DNA from: Flavobacteriales bacterium | GTDB lineage: Bacteria > Bacteroidota > Bacteroidia > Flavobacteriales > Schleiferiaceae | Assembly (NCBI GenBank): GCA_002737315.1 | Contig: NSIH01000004.1 | Location: forward strand, 1 to 59,260 | DNA length: 59,260 bases | Reading direction: 5' to 3' | In this document: one piece after another, positions 8,488-16,680 of the stretch | Layout: each line of letters begins with the position of its first letter | Position numbering within the stretch: the stretch's first letter is position 1 | Notes under the pieces: model-generated | Seen by the model: only the letters and a program-made list of their open reading frames with translations | Told to the model about the DNA's origin: nothing | Database searches by the model: none | Position numbers and translations under genes: made by a program

Positions 8488-8982
8488 ATGAAAACACTCT
8501 ACGTAGTCCGCCATGCCAAAAGTTCTTGGGAGTACCATGAACTGCCCGACATGGATCGCCCCCTGAAGGGCCGCGGAATTCGCGACGCGCATTTGATGGC
8601 GAGTTGGCTTCAGGATCTGCTGTCTACCGTTCCGGTGCTGTATTCTTCTCCTGCAACGCGGACCCTTCACACGGCCATGATTTTTGCACGAACCCTGGGG
8701 ATTCCCCTCGATGAGGTGCGGGTAGCCGAATCGCTGTATTCTGCATCGCACCTTGATATTGCCGCCTTTTTGCGTGGCATTCAGGGCGAACCGGGCAGCA
8801 TTATGCTCTTTGGACATAATCCGGGCATGAGTGAGTTCATTTCTGACTGCGTGCCGGGCTTTACGGAGAACCTCCCAACGGGAGGAGTGGCGGTACTGCA
8901 GTTTGAAATTTCGTCTTGGAATGATTTGCGCAGCGAGGCGGAACTTCGGTACTTTGACTTTCCTAAAAACCAAAAGAACTAG
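8488..8982 (+). CDS. SixA-type histidine phosphatase family protein
   Basis: A 164-residue member of the histidine phosphatase superfamily, closest in layout to phosphohistidine phosphatase SixA. The catalytic RHA motif is in LYVVRHAKSSW near the N-terminus, and the second catalytic His is in FGHNPGMSEF at about residue 110. The true substrate cannot be read from sequence; phosphohistidine is only the family prototype. It lies 9 bases before ppk1, whose enzyme works through phosphohistidine, which is suggestive. Confidence 0.88.
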   Translation: MKTLYVVRHAKSSWEYHELPDMDRPLKGRGIRDAHLMASWLQDLLSTVPVLYSSPATRTLHTAMIFARTLGIPLDEVRVAESLYSASHLDIAAFLRGIQGEPGSIMLFGHNPGMSEFISDCVPGFTENLPTGGVAVLQFEISSWNDLRSEAELRYFDFPKNQKN

Positions 8983-8991
8983 TTTTATAGC

Positions 8992-11079
8992 ATGGGCAAG
9001 ATGAGCGATTTACGCTCTCGATTTGTTAATCGAGACCTGAGCTGGCTGCAGTTCAATGCCCGCGTGCTGCAGGAGGCCGAAGACGAACGCAACCCGCTTA
9101 TCGAACGCCTCCGGTTTCTTGGTATTTTCTCGAATAACCTTGACGAATTTTTTAGGGTTCGCTACGCGAGCATACAGCGCATGTCGTACTCTGAGGACAT
9201 CAAAAAAGTTAAAGAAACGCTGGGGGGTTGGGCGCCTAACGACTTAATTCAAGCCATTCAGGATGAGGTTAATGTGCTGAACGATCGGGTAGAGTTGACC
9301 TATGCAAAGCTCATGGCTGAACTGGAGCTAAACGGTATCAAATTGGTCGACGAGTCCGACCTCACGCAAGGGCAAAAAGACTTCATTCGCAAGTTTTACA
9401 TCGAGAAGGTTAGTCCAACTGTTTTTGCTATGATTCTGCAGGAACAATTACCCTTCCCTGAGCTCAACGACGCCACCATCTACCTGGCTATCAGGCTTTG
9501 GCCCAAACAGGGCGGGGATCCGGTGCTGTCGCTGGTCGAGGTCCCGGCCGAAATACACGGTCGCTTTATAGAACTGCCCAAGTACGGCAGCAACTTTTTA
9601 ATGTTTTTAGACGACGTTTTGCGCCACAACCTACAGTACGCATACTTTTTATTCCCTTCCCAACGTATTGAGGCTTATACTTTTAAAATTTCGCGCGATG
9701 CGGACTTGGACCTGGACAACCATGACGTGAGCCGCACTGTTTTGGATCGAGTACGGCGCGGGCTCGAAGACCGTAAACTAGGGGATCCGGTGCGCATGGT
9801 CTACGACCGAGACATGCCTGCGGATTTTTTGGCCTACCTCATGGGCCGAATCGGTCTCGAAAACAACGATGCGGTAATTGCTGGGGGACGCTACCACAAC
9901 AAAAAGGACCTTATGCGTTTTCCGAACGTCGGCAAGCCGTCGCTGGAGCATCCGCGCCTCGAACCCCTGCAGCACCCCGACCTAGACATGGAGCGTTCTC
10001 TAATGCATGTGGTGCGGCAAAAGGACGTGCTGCTGTTTTTGCCCTACCACAATTTTTTGATTTTGGTGCGCTTTTTACGCGAAGCTGCCATTGACATGTC
10101 GGTAACAAGAATTAGCATCACGCTGTATCGTTTGGCGAGCCAATCGCGCATTATTTCTGCCCTTATCAACGCGGCGAAGAATGGCAAAAAAGTGCGAGTG
10201 GTCATTGAGCTTCAGGCCCGATTTGACGAAGAAAATAACCTGCATTACCTCGAGAAAATGCGCAAGGTTGGCATCGAGGTGCAAACGGGAGTGGAGGGTC
10301 TCAAGGTTCACAGCAAAATTGTGCACATTGAGCGAGAAAAACCCGACGGAGGGCTGGAACATTTCGCCGTGGTGGGTACGGGTAACTTTAACGAAGGAAG
10401 CGCTCGCTTCTACACGGACTACCACCTTTTGACGGCCAATCCAGAAATTTGTGCTGATTTGGCTAAGGTTTTTGAGTTTCTTTATGAGCCTTATAAGGTC
10501 GTCAAGTACAAGGAATTGCTAGTTTCTCCGCACTACAGCCGCGCAGGCATCATTAAGTGCATTGACCGCGAAATTGCCCAGGCCAAGAAGGGTAACAAGT
10601 CAGAGGTAATTATGAAGTTTAATTCCTTGAGCTCCTTTGACATTGGCGAGAAGCTCTATGAGGCCAGCAAGGCCGGCGTTAAGGTGCGCCTTTTGGTGCG
10701 CGGAGTCTGCTGCGTGCGGCCTGGAGTCAAAGGCCTAAGTGAAAATATTGAAGTGGTTAGTATAATTGACCGCTTTTTGGAGCACAGCAGGGTATATTAT
10801 TTTTCGAACGGCGGCAGCCCCATAATGTATTTGGCTTCCTTTGACATGATGACGCGCAACCTAGACCTGAGGGTGGAGGTCGCCACTCCAGTGCTTGATC
10901 CGCGCATACAGCGCGAGATTATGGACCACCTTGAAATCCAGTTTCGCGACAACGTGAAGGCCCGGGTCTACGACGAGCAGGGTCGCAGCGTGTACCGAAG
11001 CGTGCCTGGACCTCGAATTCGTAGCCAAATGGAGCTCTATGAGTACGTCAAGAAGCAGGCTAAAAAGCGTCGGGCGTGA
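8992..11079 (+). CDS. ppk1: Polyphosphate kinase 1
   Basis: PPK1 reversibly makes inorganic polyphosphate from ATP. The 695-residue protein has the expected order: N-terminal helical domain (FVNRDLSWLQFNARVLQEA, then RLRFLGIFSNNLDEFF), head domain, and two phospholipase D-like C-terminal domains. The autophosphorylated His is in EGLKVHSKIVHIE near residue 440 and the second catalytic His is in FLEHSRVYYF. Translation may start at 8992 or at the ATG at 9001 (MSDLRSRFVN); the second looks closer to homologues. It overlaps ppx by 4 bases. Confidence 0.97.
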   Translation: MGKMSDLRSRFVNRDLSWLQFNARVLQEAEDERNPLIERLRFLGIFSNNLDEFFRVRYASIQRMSYSEDIKKVKETLGGWAPNDLIQAIQDEVNVLNDRVELTYAKLMAELELNGIKLVDESDLTQGQKDFIRKFYIEKVSPTVFAMILQEQLPFPELNDATIYLAIRLWPKQGGDPVLSLVEVPAEIHGRFIELPKYGSNFLMFLDDVLRHNLQYAYFLFPSQRIEAYTFKISRDADLDLDNHDVSRTVLDRVRRGLEDRKLGDPVRMVYDRDMPADFLAYLMGRIGLENNDAVIAGGRYHNKKDLMRFPNVGKPSLEHPRLEPLQHPDLDMERSLMHVVRQKDVLLFLPYHNFLILVRFLREAAIDMSVTRISITLYRLASQSRIISALINAAKNGKKVRVVIELQARFDEENNLHYLEKMRKVGIEVQTGVEGLKVHSKIVHIEREKPDGGLEHFAVVGTGNFNEGSARFYTDYHLLTANPEICADLAKVFEFLYEPYKVVKYKELLVSPHYSRAGIIKCIDREIAQAKKGNKSEVIMKFNSLSSFDIGEKLYEASKAGVKVRLLVRGVCCVRPGVKGLSENIEVVSIIDRFLEHSRVYYFSNGGSPIMYLASFDMMTRNLDLRVEVATPVLDPRIQREIMDHLEIQFRDNVKARVYDEQGRSVYRSVPGPRIRSQMELYEYVKKQAKKRRA

Positions 11080-12002
11080 GCATGAAGTTTCTCACCCTGG
11101 GAGCGATTGACATTGGTTCCAATTCCATTAGGTTGCTGATAACCCACGTTATTCCCACGCCGACCTACACCTACTATAAAAAGGTCTCGATTACCCGCTT
11201 GCCCGTGCGCTTGGGTGCCGACGTTTTTACCCAGGGCGAAATTTCTAAAGAAACCGGCTACCGCCTGGTCGATGCGATGCGTGCTTTTGCGGCCATCATG
11301 AGGGTCAATGGCGCCACGGACTTTCGTGCCTGCGCGACCTCTGCCATGCGCGAAGCCAAAAATTCGTCACGGTGGATTCGCCGAGTGCGCCGGGCCTCTG
11401 GTATTGAAATCGAAGTCATTGACGGCGAAGAAGAAGCCAAGTTGGTGTTTCAGGCCAAGCTCTTTGACCGCATCCAGCCCGAGGAACCCAACCTCTGCTT
11501 TGTGGATGTGGGCGGCGGTTCCACGGAACTCACTTTTTTTTGCGAGGGGAGGGCCATGTCCTCACGGTCTTTTCCGCTCGGAACAGTGCGGCATTTAGAG
11601 GAGTCTGAAGAAGAACAAGTGTGGTCAGACCTGCGGGCCTGGCTCGAGGGCGAGGTGTCGCAGCTCGACGGCCCAGTGGCCCTTGTGGGCGCAGGCGGCA
11701 ACATCAACAAGGCCCATAAAATTAGCGGTCGCCCGGTGGAGGAGCCCCTGAGCAAGCAGTACCTCGATCGCTTCAGCAAGCAGCTCGAGTCCATGACGGC
11801 AGACGAGCGCGTGCTTCAACTGGGCCTCAATATGGACCGTGCAGACGTAATCGTCCCGGCCCTTCGCATCTACCGCAGGGTACTTCGCTGGACCAATGCA
11901 ACTTGGGTTTACGTACCCAAAATCGGAGTATCCGACGGAATCATTCGCGAACTCTACCACCGCAAATACCGAACACTTTGGGAACAGCCCCTCGAATCCT
12001 AG
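11076..12002 (+). CDS. ppx: Exopolyphosphatase, Ppx/GppA family
   Basis: A 308-residue actin-fold phosphatase that probably degrades polyphosphate, or pppGpp, from chain ends. Landmarks are AIDIGSNSIRLLI (phosphate 1 loop), ATSAMREAKN, EVIDGEEEAKLVFQ with the catalytic Glu, and FVDVGGGSTELTF (phosphate 2 loop). It lacks the long C-terminal extension of the E. coli enzyme, which is usual in Bacteroidota. The frame opens with GTG at 11076 overlapping the ppk1 stop; an ATG two codons later (11082) is equally possible. Making and breaking enzymes for polyphosphate are thus co-transcribed. Confidence 0.93.
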   Translation: MSMKFLTLGAIDIGSNSIRLLITHVIPTPTYTYYKKVSITRLPVRLGADVFTQGEISKETGYRLVDAMRAFAAIMRVNGATDFRACATSAMREAKNSSRWIRRVRRASGIEIEVIDGEEEAKLVFQAKLFDRIQPEEPNLCFVDVGGGSTELTFFCEGRAMSSRSFPLGTVRHLEESEEEQVWSDLRAWLEGEVSQLDGPVALVGAGGNINKAHKISGRPVEEPLSKQYLDRFSKQLESMTADERVLQLGLNMDRADVIVPALRIYRRVLRWTNATWVYVPKIGVSDGIIRELYHRKYRTLWEQPLES

Positions 12003-13162
12003 TTCTGCTCTTGGCGGCCATGGTGGCCATGTTGGCTTCGTGCGGAGTCAAACCTACTGCCTCGACTGCAATGAGGGCGACCCGGGTTATGCTAACCACG
12101 GCAGAGGCGCTCGATGCCTCTGACACGGTGTGGATCACCGGCTACAATCCTGAGCTTGGCGCCTGGAGTGGCCGCGGAGTCGCGATGCAGCGCAGCGAAA
12201 GCCATGAGTGGCGAGCGGAGTTTCAAACCAAAGACAGCGCTATGGCCTTTAAGTTTACGCTGGGTTCCTGGGCCAAAGAAGCTCGGCTCGCTGCAGGCCG
12301 CCCTTTTGGCGACGTGGCAGGCTACCGCGGAATGGACACCGCCTTTCACGCCCTAGCATTCAGTGCAGCCCAACGACTAAACGACGGCCAGGTAACCGGG
12401 TTGCTTATGGAGCGCCTTACGCCTCCTGACCCTAAAGGACGGTTCCCCCAGCGGCCCATGTGGGTCTGGACCTCTGCGCCCCTTGTGCCGGGTCAGAAGT
12501 ATGATTTGCTGCTGCTCTCCGACGGTCAAAACTGCTTTGATCCTGTGAAGACCAGTTTTGGTGTGGACTGGGCCGTCGACGAGGCCTTGGCCCAGCTTGA
12601 GGCCGCGGGCGAGATTCCGCCCACCCTTGCCATCGGCCTGCAGTGCTCGTTTGACGCCGACAATCAGCGACGCAAAGAGTACGGCCCGGGAGCGGTCGGC
12701 GACGCCTACGCAGAGTACCTGACGCAGACGCTGCTGCCTTGGGTCGAGTCTGAATTCAATCTTAGCGGCCGACGCTATTTTGCCGGTTCGTCGATGGGCG
12801 GAATCTTCGGCTTTCGTTTAATGCATGGCTATCCTGATCTTTGGGATGGAATCCTGTCGTTTTCGCCCGCCCTATTCATTGAATCAGGTGGCCTGGTCGT
12901 CGACGGTCTTAGTCCGTGGAAGGCCAAAAACTACTTTTGGCCTCAGGGCAAGCGCGCCTATTTCTACAACGGTGGAGTTGGTCTTGATGCAGCCCTTCAG
13001 CCCGGCATCGACCGGATGCTTGAGCAGCTGCGCGCCCAAGGCTTCAAACTTGGAACCGACTACCAGTGGAAGCTCGATTCAAAGGCCAATCACGACGAGT
13101 ACGCCTGGCGCCAGCACTTTCCGGATGCCTACCGATGGGTTGTTAATGGTTCTAGTTACTAA
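11978..13162 (+). CDS. Secreted lipoprotein esterase (esterase D / enterochelin esterase-like)
   Basis: A serine hydrolase of the esterase D family, exported as a lipoprotein. The signal reads MGTAPRILVLLLAAMVAMLASC if translation starts at TTG 11978, with lipobox LASC. An N-terminal beta-sandwich resembling carbohydrate-binding or starch-binding domains of such esterases follows (DTVWITGYNPELGAWSGRG), then the alpha/beta-hydrolase with LLLSDGQNCFD, the nucleophile elbow FAGSSMGG and a His near HDEYAWRQH. The frame is open back to 11903, but that stretch is a shadow of ppx; ATG 12026 is another start but would leave little signal. It overlaps ppx by 25 bases. Substrate unknown. Confidence 0.82.
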   Translation: MGTAPRILVLLLAAMVAMLASCGVKPTASTAMRATRVMLTTAEALDASDTVWITGYNPELGAWSGRGVAMQRSESHEWRAEFQTKDSAMAFKFTLGSWAKEARLAAGRPFGDVAGYRGMDTAFHALAFSAAQRLNDGQVTGLLMERLTPPDPKGRFPQRPMWVWTSAPLVPGQKYDLLLLSDGQNCFDPVKTSFGVDWAVDEALAQLEAAGEIPPTLAIGLQCSFDADNQRRKEYGPGAVGDAYAEYLTQTLLPWVESEFNLSGRRYFAGSSMGGIFGFRLMHGYPDLWDGILSFSPALFIESGGLVVDGLSPWKAKNYFWPQGKRAYFYNGGVGLDAALQPGIDRMLEQLRAQGFKLGTDYQWKLDSKANHDEYAWRQHFPDAYRWVVNGSSY

Positions 13163-13173
13163 GTAGCTAGAAA

Positions 13174-13752
13174 CTAGCTTCGAACATAGTTCAGAGGGCA
13201 AACCTCTCCACGCTCCTCAAAATACTGCCATGCGTCAATCTCGCGCAGAATGTCGTCGACGTGGCGCATAACGGTAAAGAAGTTAACCGACTGGTAGCGC
13301 ACAATGCCTTGGCGGTCGATGAGGAAGGTTCCTCGTAAGGCGATGCGATCCCCTTCGGCGTGCAGCTGCCCCTCTTCATCGTAGGTCCAATCACCGTGGA
13401 GCACGTCAAAGTTGTGGCTTATGGTTTTGTTGAGGTCGGCAATAATCGGGTAGGTAATGCCTTGAATGCCTCCGTTAGCCTTGCTCAGTTTAAGCCAAGC
13501 CTGGTGGGCAGAGTCAGTGTCAGTAGAGCAGGCGACAAGCTGCACGTTGCGCTTCTCAAACTCAGCAAGGTTGGCCTGAAACTCGTGCATTTCAATGGGG
13601 CAAACGCCGCTAAAGTCTTTGGGATAAAAGAATAAAAGCACATACTTGCTACCCTCGTACTGCGAAATGCCAAAGTCATTGACGAGTTCTCCTCCGTTAA
13701 TAATGGCCTTGGCCGTGAATTCTGGGGCTTTTTTACCTACTAAGAGCGACAT
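13174..13752 (-). CDS. 2-Cys peroxiredoxin (alkyl hydroperoxide reductase C-like)
   Basis: A 192-residue thiol peroxidase of the AhpC/Prx1 group that reduces hydrogen peroxide and organic peroxides. The peroxidatic Cys lies in FFYPKDFSGVCPIEM near residue 51, where the classic form is DFTFVCPTE; the resolving Cys is in RGEVCPLNY near the C-terminus. So the two-Cys pair is intact although the first motif is diverged. A TACCTTTA box lies upstream on the complement (13773-13780), giving a leader of about 15 bases. It converges on the esterase gene with an 11-base gap. Confidence 0.92.
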   Translation of the reverse strand: MSLLVGKKAPEFTAKAIINGGELVNDFGISQYEGSKYVLLFFYPKDFSGVCPIEMHEFQANLAEFEKRNVQLVACSTDTDSAHQAWLKLSKANGGIQGITYPIIADLNKTISHNFDVLHGDWTYDEEGQLHAEGDRIALRGTFLIDRQGIVRYQSVNFFTVMRHVDDILREIDAWQYFEERGEVCPLNYVRS

Positions 13753-13810
13753 AATTGGTGGGTTTTAGAGGGTAAAGGTAATCGAGGAATTGGCTCCTTT
13801 TTCTGGCGAA

Positions 13811-14530
13811 TTAGTGTGCGTGGCCCCCAAAATTGCTTAGCACGTACCCTGCGGCGATGCCCACCAGCACGATGCCCCAGGTGCGCACGGGAATGCGATG
13901 GTCTTTTTGAACCTCAAACAAAATGGTACTGGAGACATGCAAAAAGATTCCCACAACAAGGCTGCCGACTACTACATCGACTAAGGGATGTTCTGGAATT
14001 AACCAACCGGCAGCCGCACCGAGCATCGGGGCAAGGCCAAGGGCGCCCATGGCTATCCATGTTTGGCGAGTACTGATTCCTTGCTGCCGCAGCCAGGAGG
14101 CTACCAGTGCTGCTATGGGTAGGTTGTGCACGCCTAAGGAGATGACCAGGGCTGCCTGAGAATCTTCTCTTAAGCCAAAAAGCGGAACCGCTTCGGCAAA
14201 AGAATGAATCCAGAGTCCGATGAATGCAGGCCAAGGATTTCCATGCCCATGGGCGTGACCGTGTTCCAATCCCTTGGAGAGGCCGTCGAGGGCAAACTGC
14301 AGAAAGTAACCGATTACGATCCAGAGGCCCCAGGTGCTGCTCGGCACAGAGCCGATACGACTAGACTCCGCAAGGGTGGGCATCCATAGAAACACGGTAA
14401 CGGCAAACAAAAAGGCGCCCGAGAAGGCGTTGGTTGCGGCAAGCCAATTGCTGGGTATCATTTGACCCCCAAGCCAAGCACCCAACAGCAAGGGAAGCAT
14501 TAGGCCCAGAAGCAGCAGCGTTTCGTTCAT
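13811..14530 (-). CDS. ZIP family divalent metal transporter
   Basis: An inner-membrane metal importer of 239 residues with about eight hydrophobic segments. ZIP features: a His-rich loop LEHGHAHGHG (around residues 88-97), then the metal-site helices IHSFAEAVP (TM4) and GVHNLPIAAL (TM5). The usual HNxxEG/HExPxG residues are partly altered (HSFAE and HNLP), so metal preference is uncertain. The perfect box TACTTTTG (complement 14535-14542) ends 4 bases before the ATG, predicting a leaderless mRNA. Zinc, iron or manganese are all possible. Confidence 0.88.
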   Translation of the reverse strand: MNETLLLLGLMLPLLLGAWLGGQMIPSNWLAATNAFSGAFLFAVTVFLWMPTLAESSRIGSVPSSTWGLWIVIGYFLQFALDGLSKGLEHGHAHGHGNPWPAFIGLWIHSFAEAVPLFGLREDSQAALVISLGVHNLPIAALVASWLRQQGISTRQTWIAMGALGLAPMLGAAAGWLIPEHPLVDVVVGSLVVGIFLHVSSTILFEVQKDHRIPVRTWGIVLVGIAAGYVLSNFGGHAH

Positions 14531-14534
14531 TGCG

Positions 14535-14542
14535 CAAAAGTA
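14535..14542 (-). promoter_or_regulatory. Promoter -7 box of the ZIP transporter gene
   Basis: TACTTTTG on the complement, a perfect TAnnTTTG, ending 4 bases before the start codon at 14530. With transcription expected about 6 bases after the box, the mRNA would start at or within one base of the ATG. Confidence 0.6.
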
Positions 14543-14575
14543 CGGCCGTAGAGGCTGTAGCTTGTTTGGCCTGAA

Positions 14576-15334
14576 TTAGGCTGCAAACAGGTTGTAGAGG
14601 GCGCGGCCTGCGCCAAAGACCACGGCGGCCATGACCACCCAGCGCACGGCGGGTTGGGCGGCCGGAATCCGCACCACATAGCGCGCTCCGATCCAGGCTC
14701 CGATGGCTGAACCCACCGCGAGCCAGAGGGCAGCACTCCAGACGATGTCGCCCATAAATAGGTAGATAAGGGTGGCGGGCAGGGCCAGGACGAGCGCGAG
14801 AATGAGTTTGATGACGTTGGCGTCGCGCAGGGTCCAGCGCTGCACCAGCACGAGGGCGGCGAGCATCATGATTCCGATGCCCATTTGAACGAATCCGCCA
14901 TAAAGGCCAATAGCAAAGAAGGTTAGCCAGCTCATCAGGCCGCCTTCGCGGCGTTCGCCCAAGGCCAGCCAGCGCGAGGGCTTGGTGAAGAGGGTGAAGA
15001 GCATGGCGGTCATAACCACTGCGATGCTAGCCTCCATAAATGCCGGTGTTGCGAGGCTGCCAACGACCCCGCCGAGCAGGCTTCCGGCAAAAGTGGGCAG
15101 TGCCAGTCGGCGGCTGGCGTGCATTAGGTAGCGTTTGCGCTGGGAAGGGCGCACGCTCAGTACCCCCGTCACGGTTTGGGCCAGTACCCCGACGCGGTTG
15201 GTGGCGTTGGCGACCGAACCATTCAAGCCAGAACCGAGCAGCAGCGAGAGGGTTATTGCGGAACCGTTGCCCGCCAGGGTGTTGACGACCCCTGCGACGA
15301 GTCCGCCGGCGAAAAAAAGGAGGTCGTGGACCAT
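14576..15334 (-). CDS. TSUP (TauE/SafE) family membrane permease
   Basis: A 252-residue polytopic membrane protein of the TSUP family, whose members move sulfite, sulfonates or other small anions. The N-terminal half shows the family repeat FFAGGLVAGVVNTLAGNGSAIT and SVANATNRVGVLAQ; the second half repeats the pattern with GGFVQMGIGIMM and RDANVIKLILALV. About eight hydrophobic helices are visible. The transported anion cannot be deduced. The gene faces the lipoprotein at 15368 from a very compact divergent promoter. Confidence 0.88.
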   Translation of the reverse strand: MVHDLLFFAGGLVAGVVNTLAGNGSAITLSLLLGSGLNGSVANATNRVGVLAQTVTGVLSVRPSQRKRYLMHASRRLALPTFAGSLLGGVVGSLATPAFMEASIAVVMTAMLFTLFTKPSRWLALGERREGGLMSWLTFFAIGLYGGFVQMGIGIMMLAALVLVQRWTLRDANVIKLILALVLALPATLIYLFMGDIVWSAALWLAVGSAIGAWIGARYVVRIPAAQPAVRWVVMAAVVFGAGRALYNLFAA

Positions 15335-15339
15335 GGTGG

Positions 15340-15362
15340 CAAAGGTAGGGGATGTACTTTAG
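15340..15362. promoter_or_regulatory. Compact divergent promoter: TSUP permease and lipoprotein
   Basis: TACCTTTG on the complement (15340-15347, perfect) faces the TSUP gene and TACTTTAG on the plus strand (15355-15362, one mismatch) faces the lipoprotein gene; 7 bases separate them. Counting 6 bases downstream of each box lands exactly on the A of each start codon (15334 and 15368), so both mRNAs are predicted leaderless and the two ATGs are only 33 bases apart. Confidence 0.55.
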
Positions 15363-15367
15363 CGCAC

Positions 15368-15715
15368 ATGAAGAAAAGCTTGTTTGCCCTTGGAATTCTG
15401 GGCCTCGCGGCCTGCCAAAGTGAGCCTGAAGCGGGCGCGATTGCCTTTACGGCGACCGTGGATACGCTCGAGATCGACGCCCTGCGCTGCTACGCCGTGA
15501 ACTACGAAGTCTGGGGTAGCCCGAGCGACACGGTCGGTACCAGCCTGGCGGTGCGCGGAATCCTGACTGCCGGTGCGGTCACCGACAGCAACAAGGCCGT
15601 GGACTACCTGCCAGCGGGAGACACCCTTCGCGGCAGCTTCTACTACTTGAGCGTTCCGGTCACGGCGGGCCCCGCCGAACTTGAGCTGAACGTCACCAAA
15701 ATCGACCAGCCATGA
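15368..15715 (+). CDS. Small lipoprotein of unknown function
   Basis: A 115-residue protein with a lipoprotein signal, MKKSLFALGILGLAACQSE (lipobox LAAC, Cys16). The mature part is a beta-strand-rich domain with alternating hydrophobics, resembling a single immunoglobulin-like or bacterial sandwich fold (residues about 25-115), without recognisable motifs. The open frame runs upstream to 15176, but that part is antisense to the TSUP gene. The stop overlaps the pfkA start as ATGA, so it is co-transcribed with pfkA and priA. Function unknown. Confidence 0.75.
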   Translation: MKKSLFALGILGLAACQSEPEAGAIAFTATVDTLEIDALRCYAVNYEVWGSPSDTVGTSLAVRGILTAGAVTDSNKAVDYLPAGDTLRGSFYYLSVPVTAGPAELELNVTKIDQP

Positions 15716-16680
15716 AGCACATTGGCGTACTGACCTCAGGGGGCGACGCCCCCGGCATGAATGCCTGCGTACGGGCCATAGTGCGCACCGCCGACCGCTT
15801 GGGCCTGCAGTGCACCGGTTTTTACCGCGGATACGACGGGGTGCTCCAAAACGAATTCATCAGCCTAACTCGATACGACGTGCGCAACATCATTCACCGT
15901 GGCGGAACCTTTCTGCAAACGGCGCGCAGCGACGAGTTCCGCAGCCCCGAAGGCCGCGCCAAGGCGGCCGCCAACCTGCGCGCCCTGGGCATCGAAGGCC
16001 TCGTGGTGGTGGGCGGAGACGGTTCGTTCACCGGCGCCAAATTGCTCAGCGAAGAACACGGGATCCGCGTCATGGGCTGCCCCGGCACCATCGACAACGA
16101 CCTCTTCGGAACGGACTATACCATCGGCTACCAAACCGCCGTCGACACGGCGGTGGAGGCCGTCGACAAGATTCGCGATACGGCGGTGTCGCACAACCGC
16201 CTCTTTTTTGTCGAAGTGATGGGCCGCGACGCCGGCTTCATCGCGCTGCGCACGGGCATCGCCAGTGGGGCAGAGGGTGTGCTGATTCCCGAAACCACCA
16301 CCGACATCGACCGCCTGATTAACTACCTGCGGACTGACCACCAAAAAAAGCGCCGTTCGGGCATCGTCATCGTAGCCGAGGGCGACGACAGCGGCGGAGC
16401 CTACGCCGTCGCCAAGCAGGTGCAGGCTGAGTTCCCCGACTGGGACACCAAAGTCACCATCTTGGGCCACACCCAGCGCGGAGGCAAGCCCAACGCCTTT
16501 GACCGAATCCTCGCCAGCCGCATGGGCCACGCAGCGGTGAACGCATTAGTCGAAGGGCGCAACTGCGAAATGGTCGGCGTTCAGGGTCACGAAGTGGTGT
16601 ATGTTCCGCTCGAACAGGCCATTAAGCACCACGCCGGAATCAGTCCCTACCTGCTCGAGCTCGTAGACGCCCTTTCGTAA
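15712..16680 (+). CDS. pfkA: ATP-dependent 6-phosphofructokinase
   Basis: Phosphorylates fructose 6-phosphate in glycolysis. It has 322 residues, typical of the short bacterial PfkA. Motifs: GVLTSGGDAPGMNA (5-18, ATP site), GGDGS (101-105, the Gly/Ser form indicating ATP rather than pyrophosphate as donor), and GTIDND (125-130) with the catalytic Asp. MGRDAGFIAL, GTGIASGAE-like sequence and GHTQRGG complete the family pattern. It begins inside the lipoprotein stop and its TAA shares one base with the priA ATG. Confidence 0.97.
   Translation: MKHIGVLTSGGDAPGMNACVRAIVRTADRLGLQCTGFYRGYDGVLQNEFISLTRYDVRNIIHRGGTFLQTARSDEFRSPEGRAKAAANLRALGIEGLVVVGGDGSFTGAKLLSEEHGIRVMGCPGTIDNDLFGTDYTIGYQTAVDTAVEAVDKIRDTAVSHNRLFFVEVMGRDAGFIALRTGIASGAEGVLIPETTTDIDRLINYLRTDHQKKRRSGIVIVAEGDDSGGAYAVAKQVQAEFPDWDTKVTILGHTQRGGKPNAFDRILASRMGHAAVNALVEGRNCEMVGVQGHEVVYVPLEQAIKHHAGISPYLLELVDALS

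Noticed and set aside
13165-13179. AGCTAG/CTAGCT hairpin between the esterase and peroxiredoxin genes as a terminator
   Set aside because: The stem is only six pairs and no T tract follows on either side; part of it lies in the peroxiredoxin coding end.
15810-16530. Open frames on both strands inside pfkA
   Set aside because: All are shadows of pfkA, which has every phosphofructokinase motif in one frame.
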